Assembly: GCA_013812385.1 (NCBI GenBank)
Contig: JACCTM010000166.1
Span: 1 to 8,082 of the forward strand
Reading direction: 5' to 3'
Source: Geodermatophilaceae bacterium
Lineage (GTDB): Bacteria; Actinomycetota; Actinomycetes; Mycobacteriales; Geodermatophilaceae
Length of the DNA stretch: 8,082 bases
Shown: positions 4,813 through 8,082 of the stretch, piece after piece
Position numbering within the stretch: the first letter of the stretch is position 1
Layout: every line of letters begins with the position of its first letter
Translations under genes and position numbers: made by a program
Notes under the pieces: generated by a model
Told to the model about the DNA's origin: nothing
Database searches by the model: none
Seen by the model: the letters and a program-made list of their open reading frames with translations, nothing else

Positions 4813-6486
4813 TCAGTCCGACGGGAGCGATCCGGCTACGGCCCGGTGACGCAGGCCGAAGGTGAGCGCGTCGACGAGTGCGTGCCAGGACGCCTCGATC
4901 ACGTTGCCGTGTACGCCGACCGTCGTCCACGCAGAGGTTCCGTCGGTGGTCTCGATCAGAACCCGGGTCACTGCATCCGTGCCGTGCTTGCCTTCCAGGA
5001 TGCGCACCTTGTAGTCCGCCAGCTCCAAATCGGCCAGCTGCGGATAAGGCCGGGTGAGCGCAGAACGCAGAGCCGAGTCCAATGCGTTGACCGGACCATT
5101 TCCCTCCCGGGTGGCGATGATCCGCTCCCCGTTCACGAAAAGCTTCACCGTCGCCTCGCTGATCACCGAGCCGTTTGCCGCGTCCGCGCTGGGACGGTGC
5201 TCGACGATGACCCGATAGGACTCCAGCTCGAAAATCGGCCTTACGCCGCCATCCACCCCCGAACAAATCTCGGCACCCATTTCCGAACGGAGCAACAGCT
5301 CGAAGGAAGCGTCCGCGGCCTCGAATGACCAGCCCTCCGCCTCCAGGGCCTTGACCCGGTCGACCACTCGGCCGACCGCGTCGCCGTACCCCTCGAGGTC
5401 GACACCGAGTTCCTTGCCCTTGAGCTCGATGCTGGCCCGCCCGGCCATCTCGGTCACCAGTATCCGCATGTCGTTGCCGACAACCTCGGGGTCGAGATGG
5501 TTGTACAAGCCGGGCGAGACCTTGATCGCGCTGGCGTGCAACCCCGCCTTGTGCGCGAAGGCGGAGGAGCCGACATAGGGCTGGTGGGTGTTCGGAGCGA
5601 TGTTGGCGAGCTCGGCGATGGCATGCGAGACCCGGACCAGCTCGGTCAAACATTCCGGCGGCACCACCGGACGGTCCATCTTGGTGACGAGCCCGGCGAT
5701 GATGGCAAAGGTGTCGGCGTTCCCGGCGCGCTCGCCGTACCCATTGGCGGTGCCTTGGACGTGGGTGACGCCAGCCTCCACCGCGGCCAAGGTGTTGGCC
5801 ACCGCGCACCACGTGTCGTCCTGACAATGGATGCCGAGGCGGAACCCACCGCGCTCCTTGACGTCAGAGACGATCAGTCCCAAGCCCATCGGCAACGAAC
5901 CACCGTTGGTGTCACAAAGGACGCCGACGTCGGCGCCGCCGCGGAACGCCGCGTCCAGAACTCGGAGTCCGTAATCAGGATCGACGGCGTACCCGTCGAA
6001 GAAGTGCTCGCAGTCGAGGAAGACCCGCCGTCCCTCCCCCACGAGGTGTTCGACGGTGTCGAAGACCATCGCCAGGTTCTCCTCCAGGGTGGTACGCAAG
6101 GCGCGCTCCACATGCCGTACGTCGGACTTGGCGACCAGGCACACGACGGGGGTGCCGGCGGCCAGCAGCGCCTGGACCTGCTTGTCGGTCCGTACGTCCA
6201 CGCCGGCCTTTCGGGTCGATCCGAAGGCAACCAGTTGCGCGTGGCGAAGGTCCAGCTCGTCGTGGGCGCGGTCGAAGAACTCGGTGTCCTTGGGCATCGC
6301 ACCCGGCCAGCCGCCTTCGATGAAGCCGACCCCGATGTCGTCAAGAAGTCGGGCCACAGCCAATTTGTCGTTGACCGAGTAGGTGATGCCCTCGCGCTGC
6401 GCGCCGTCGCGCAACGTCGTGTCGAAGACGTGGAAGGAGTCGTCGGGCAAGGCCTGCGGCTGACGTGGCGGGGACAGGGGGCTCAT
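4813..6486 (-). CDS. cimA: Citramalate synthase (LeuA-like acyltransferase), isoleucine pathway
   Basis: The enzyme condenses pyruvate with acetyl-CoA to (R)-citramalate, the first step of the threonine-independent route to 2-oxobutyrate and isoleucine. The product is 557 aa, slightly long for CimA. The HMGL-like TIM-barrel catalytic domain starts at FDTTLRDGAQREG (21-33, metal ligand D22, catalytic R26). FIEGGWPG (55-62), DCEHFFDGY (158-166), CDTNGG (191-196), GTANGYGERAGN (245-256), and HQPYVGSSAFAHKAGLHASA (301-320) are CimA-type blocks that distinguish it from isopropylmalate synthase. The C-terminal LeuA-dimer regulatory domain spans about 415-545 (GNGPVNALD, DYKVRILEG, GNVIEASWHAL), where isoleucine feedback is expected by analogy. 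The usual HxH metal motif reads H220-C-Q222, followed by DDTW with W226. ATG at 6486 is preceded by GAGG with a 10-nt spacer. Expression is probably controlled by the attenuator upstream. LeuA-type activity cannot be fully excluded. Confidence 0.92.
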   Translation of the reverse strand: MSPLSPPRQPQALPDDSFHVFDTTLRDGAQREGITYSVNDKLAVARLLDDIGVGFIEGGWPGAMPKDTEFFDRAHDELDLRHAQLVAFGSTRKAGVDVRTDKQVQALLAAGTPVVCLVAKSDVRHVERALRTTLEENLAMVFDTVEHLVGEGRRVFLDCEHFFDGYAVDPDYGLRVLDAAFRGGADVGVLCDTNGGSLPMGLGLIVSDVKERGGFRLGIHCQDDTWCAVANTLAAVEAGVTHVQGTANGYGERAGNADTFAIIAGLVTKMDRPVVPPECLTELVRVSHAIAELANIAPNTHQPYVGSSAFAHKAGLHASAIKVSPGLYNHLDPEVVGNDMRILVTEMAGRASIELKGKELGVDLEGYGDAVGRVVDRVKALEAEGWSFEAADASFELLLRSEMGAEICSGVDGGVRPIFELESYRVIVEHRPSADAANGSVISEATVKLFVNGERIIATREGNGPVNALDSALRSALTRPYPQLADLELADYKVRILEGKHGTDAVTRVLIETTDGTSAWTTVGVHGNVIEASWHALVDALTFGLRHRAVAGSLPSD

Positions 6487-6541
6487 GATCGAGGGACCTC
6501 ACTTTCAGTGGTGCGCGGGTGATGCGCTGAAGACGGGCCGG

Positions 6542-6557
6542 CTTGCGCGCGGGCAAG
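6542..6557 (-). other. Small hairpin after the attenuator terminator
   Basis: CTTGC/GCAAG arms (5 bp) flank a 6-nt GC loop immediately after the terminator's T-run. Its central GCGCG could alternatively pair with the GCGCGC at 6589-6594 before the terminator, so it may take part in alternative folding of the cimA leader. Confidence 0.3.
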
Positions 6558-6588
6558 AAAAAAGACCCCCCGTTGACACGGGAGGTCT
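6558..6588 (-). terminator. Intrinsic terminator in the cimA leader (attenuator)
   Basis: On the minus strand AGACCTCCCGT (6588-6578), loop GTCA, and ACGGGGGGTCT (6573-6563) form an 11-bp stem with one G-U, followed directly by a run of T. This is the best rho-independent terminator in the window. It sits 26 nt after the leader peptide stop and 71 nt before the cimA ATG, inside the untranslated leader, so it should stop transcription before cimA unless prevented. Confidence 0.88.
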
Positions 6589-6615
6589 GCGCGCAGGCCG
6601 GAGAGGCGGGCGCGC
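6589..6615 (-). other. GCGCGC hairpin between leader peptide and terminator
   Basis: GCGCGC at 6610-6615 pairs with GCGCGC at 6589-6594, with an inner GCC/GGC pairing (6597-6599 with 6605-6607). The left side of this hairpin on the transcript begins at the last base of the leader peptide's stop codon, so a ribosome finishing the leader would mask it, while one stalled earlier would leave it free. It abuts the terminator stem without overlapping it. Confidence 0.5.
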
Positions 6616-6644
6616 TAGCTGATAATGACCAGCAGGCTTGACAT
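6615..6644 (-). CDS. Branched-chain amino-acid leader peptide of cimA (MSSLLVIIS)
   Basis: Nine codons plus TAG encode M-S-S-L-L-V-I-I-S. Five consecutive codons (CTG CTG GTC ATT ATC) specify Leu, Leu, Val, Ile, Ile, the end products of the pathway that LeuB and CimA serve. A GTG immediately before (6647) could add one residue. There is no Shine-Dalgarno sequence. A -10-like TTTACT ends 5 nt before the GTG and 8 nt before the ATG, so the transcript probably starts at the start codon (leaderless translation). A strong terminator follows 26 nt downstream and then cimA. The expected role is to sense charged Leu/Val/Ile tRNAs by ribosome stalling and so set read-through into cimA. The peptide itself needs no function. 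This is inference from layout, but the layout is classical. Confidence 0.8.
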   Translation of the reverse strand: MSSLLVIIS

Positions 6645-6652
6645 CACCGAGA

Positions 6653-6680
6653 AGTAAACCAGGTGCGAGAACTCCGGCAA
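6653..6680 (-). promoter_or_regulatory. Probable promoter of the cimA leader
   Basis: On the minus strand TTGCCG (6680-6675), a 16-bp spacer and TTTACT (6658-6653) give a -35/-10 pair with four matches each to TTGACA and TATAAT. It lies 13 bp after the leuB stop and 5-8 nt before the leader peptide start, so cimA would have its own transcript apart from leuB. Confidence 0.5.
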
Positions 6681-6692
6681 AGGTCCGGTTCG

Positions 6693-7739
6693 CTACACAA
6701 CCGGCGCACTGGCCCGGTTCACACTGACCGTTGCGGCGATCCGGTCGCCGATCCTGGCCGTCTTTGCCGGCTCGGCTGGATCGCGGGTCGCGAGATCGCT
6801 GGCCACGGACGCCTCGACGCGCTTGGCCGCACCAGAGCGACCCAGGTGATCGAGCAGCAGCGCGGCGGACAGGATGGCCGCGGTCGGGTCGGCCGTACCC
6901 GTGCCCGCGATGTCAGGTGCCGACCCGTGCACCGGCTCGAACATGCTCGGGTTCTGCCGGGTCATGTCCAGATTCGCACTGGCCGCGAGACCGATTCCGC
7001 CGGTGATGGCCGCACCGAGGTCGGTCAGGATGTCACCGAACAGGTTGTCGGTGACCACGACGTCGAAGCGCCCCGGGTCGGTCACGAAGAACATGGTCGC
7101 TGCGTCCGCGTGCTGGTAGGCCAGCGTGACGTCGGGAAAGTCCTGGCTGACCTCCTTCGCAGTGCGGGACCACAACGACCCCGCGTGCGTCAGCACATTC
7201 GTCTTGTGGACCAGGGTCAGGTGCCGTCGCGGACGCGCGTGGGCTCGTTCGAACGCGTCCCGCACGACCCGCTGTACGCCGTACGCTGTGTTCACGCTGA
7301 CCTCGGTGGCGATCTCGTACGGAGTGCCGCCCCGCATGACGCCGCCGTTGCCGGTGTACGGGCCTTCGGTTCCCTCTCGCACCACGACCATGTCGATCGC
7401 CGGATTGCCCCTCAGCGGGCCGAGCACCCCGGGTAGCAGCCGCACCGGGCGCAAATTCACGTGGTGGTCGAGAGCGAAGCGCAGCCGCAACAACAGCCCG
7501 CGTTCGAGGATCCCACTGGGGACGCTGGGGTCGCCGATGGCCCCCAACAGGATCGCGTCGTGGGCACCGAGATCCTCGAGCACGGAGTCCGGCAGCAATT
7601 CTCCGGTGCGACTCCACCGCGCCGCACCGAGATCGAAGTGTGTGGCCCGCAGCTCTGGGACTGCAGCCGCCAAGACCTTGAGGGCCTCGGCGGTGACCTC
7701 CGGTCCGATTCCGTCGCCACCGATGACCGCGATCTGCAT
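6693..7739 (-). CDS. leuB: 3-isopropylmalate dehydrogenase
   Basis: The enzyme oxidises and decarboxylates (2R,3S)-3-isopropylmalate with NAD+ to 4-methyl-2-oxopentanoate, the third enzyme of the leucine pathway, in the cytoplasm as a dimer. The product is 348 aa, the normal family length. It begins with the beta-strand and loop AVIGGDGIGPEV (4-15). Substrate-binding residues are visible: the ERGLLLRLRF loop (79-88), R97 in NLRP, R121 in VVREGTEGPYTG with Y128, and K179 in VHKTNVL. Mg ligands are D212 (HADAA), D236 and D240 (DNLFGDILTD, 231-240). GSAPDIAG (272-279) is the NAD-binding block, with an NAD-type downstream sequence. ATG at 7739 begins exactly at the conserved N-terminus. No ribosome binding site precedes it; a TANNNT element 7 nt upstream suggests a leaderless mRNA. 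cimA downstream has its own leader and terminator. Confidence 0.97.
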   Translation of the reverse strand: MQIAVIGGDGIGPEVTAEALKVLAAAVPELRATHFDLGAARWSRTGELLPDSVLEDLGAHDAILLGAIGDPSVPSGILERGLLLRLRFALDHHVNLRPVRLLPGVLGPLRGNPAIDMVVVREGTEGPYTGNGGVMRGGTPYEIATEVSVNTAYGVQRVVRDAFERAHARPRRHLTLVHKTNVLTHAGSLWSRTAKEVSQDFPDVTLAYQHADAATMFFVTDPGRFDVVVTDNLFGDILTDLGAAITGGIGLAASANLDMTRQNPSMFEPVHGSAPDIAGTGTADPTAAILSAALLLDHLGRSGAAKRVEASVASDLATRDPAEPAKTARIGDRIAATVSVNRASAPVV

Positions 7740-7746
7740 GGAGCAC

Positions 7747-7775
7747 AGCCTAGAAGACGCCGAACGGCCCTCGAA
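7747..7775 (-). promoter_or_regulatory. Probable leaderless promoter of leuB
   Basis: On the minus strand TTCGAG (7775-7770), a 17-bp spacer and TAGGCT (7752-7747) are followed by 7 nt and then the leuB ATG. Initiation at the A of ATG would fit a leaderless actinobacterial promoter and explain the absent ribosome binding site. The -35 lies in the second arm of the hairpin at 7763-7799. Confidence 0.5.
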
Positions 7776-7799
7776 CCAGTGCTCGGTTCGAGGGCCGTT
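7763..7799. terminator. Perfect 15-bp hairpin between the right-edge gene and leuB
   Basis: AACGGCCCTCGAACC (7763-7777) and GGTTCGAGGGCCGTT (7785-7799) are perfectly complementary around a 7-nt loop. There is no long T-run on either side, a form accepted as a terminator in high-GC actinobacteria. It should end the transcript arriving from the right and insulate leuB. Confidence 0.75.
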
Positions 7800-7846
7800 G
7801 AAGGGCGGTCGTGCGAGGTACCTTGCTGCCCAGGGTCACTGCTGGT

Positions 7847-8082
7847 CTAGGTCAACCCAGGTATCGCAACCGTCTGAGCCCGCCCGGCGGCCGTCGAGTT
7901 GTGCGAGTGGATGACCAGGATGCCCTTGGGCCACCCACCGCACGGTCGGCTGCCAGCTCAGTCTGATTGCGCTGGACATCGATCGTCGTTCCCGCCGCGG
8001 AGACGACCAGCTGAGCGACCTCTCCACCGGAGGAGAACGCGAGGCCGGGCGTCCGGGCGTTGAACGACATCCCGCCGGCGAC
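7847..8082 (-). pseudogene. 3' end of an unrecognised gene, apparently frameshifted, partial at the right edge
   Basis: From the edge to about 7935 the minus frame containing MSFNARTPGLAF and TTIDVQRNQTELAADR has coding-like composition. After 7935 its GC3 falls and the peptide turns Arg-rich. The frame reached by a -1 shift there, reading WPKGILVIHSHNSTAAGRAQ and ending at TAG 7849-7847, has clearly higher GC3 (about 80% by hand count) and a natural composition. A single missing base near 7935, real or a sequencing error, would join them. The other frame continues to 7852, and a third to 7836. No family is recognised; the Ser/Thr/Val/Gly-rich sequence suggests a beta-rich, possibly extracytoplasmic protein. 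The 15-bp hairpin lies about 50 bp after it. Confidence 0.35.

Noticed and set aside
6660..6700. Terminator after leuB (GGTT/AACC and CCGG/CCGG inverted repeats)
   Set aside because: Stems are only four base pairs and no T-run follows; the region more likely holds the cimA leader promoter.

Overview
The window is GC-rich with strong G/C preference at third codon positions. It reads as chromosomal DNA of an actinobacterium. The gene order leuB ... FAH-family hydrolase - gltX - tRNA-Gln - tRNA-Glu matches, from memory, the arrangement around gltX in Mycobacterium tuberculosis, and the proteins read as actinobacterial. Genus cannot be fixed from the sequence. Nothing mobile (IS, phage, CRISPR) was seen.

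Layout, right to left, because nearly everything is on the minus strand. At the right edge is the 3' end of an unrecognised gene that seems to change frame near 7935. A 15-bp perfect hairpin follows (7763-7799), then leuB (3-isopropylmalate dehydrogenase). Between leuB and cimA lies a 206-bp leader. It holds a promoter, a nine-codon ORF encoding MSSLLVIIS, and a strong intrinsic terminator, which is the layout of a ribosome-mediated transcription attenuator tuned to Leu/Val/Ile. cimA (citramalate synthase) follows. After cimA come 80 bp carrying three copies of GCACAAGG, two forming a perfect palindrome, just upstream of a probable leaderless promoter for a tightly packed operon: FAH-family hydrolase, gltX (glutamyl-tRNA synthetase) and a CPBP-family membrane protease gene. 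Both junctions are 4-bp ATGA overlaps. The CPBP frame has an in-frame TAG inside a YGPxxx hexapeptide repeat. tRNA-Gln(CTG) and tRNA-Glu(CTC) then follow. A plus-strand gene for a small membrane-anchored, probably secreted protein converges on the tRNAs, and its stop codon lies inside tRNA-Glu.

Together the window joins branched-chain amino-acid synthesis (LeuB, CimA) with glutamate/glutamine decoding: GluRS with both of its likely tRNA substrates, since most actinobacteria form Gln-tRNA(Gln) through a non-discriminating GluRS plus GatCAB. The most interesting parts are regulatory: the cimA attenuator, the triple-repeat operator before the gltX operon, and three separate promoters positioned for leaderless or near-leaderless transcripts.
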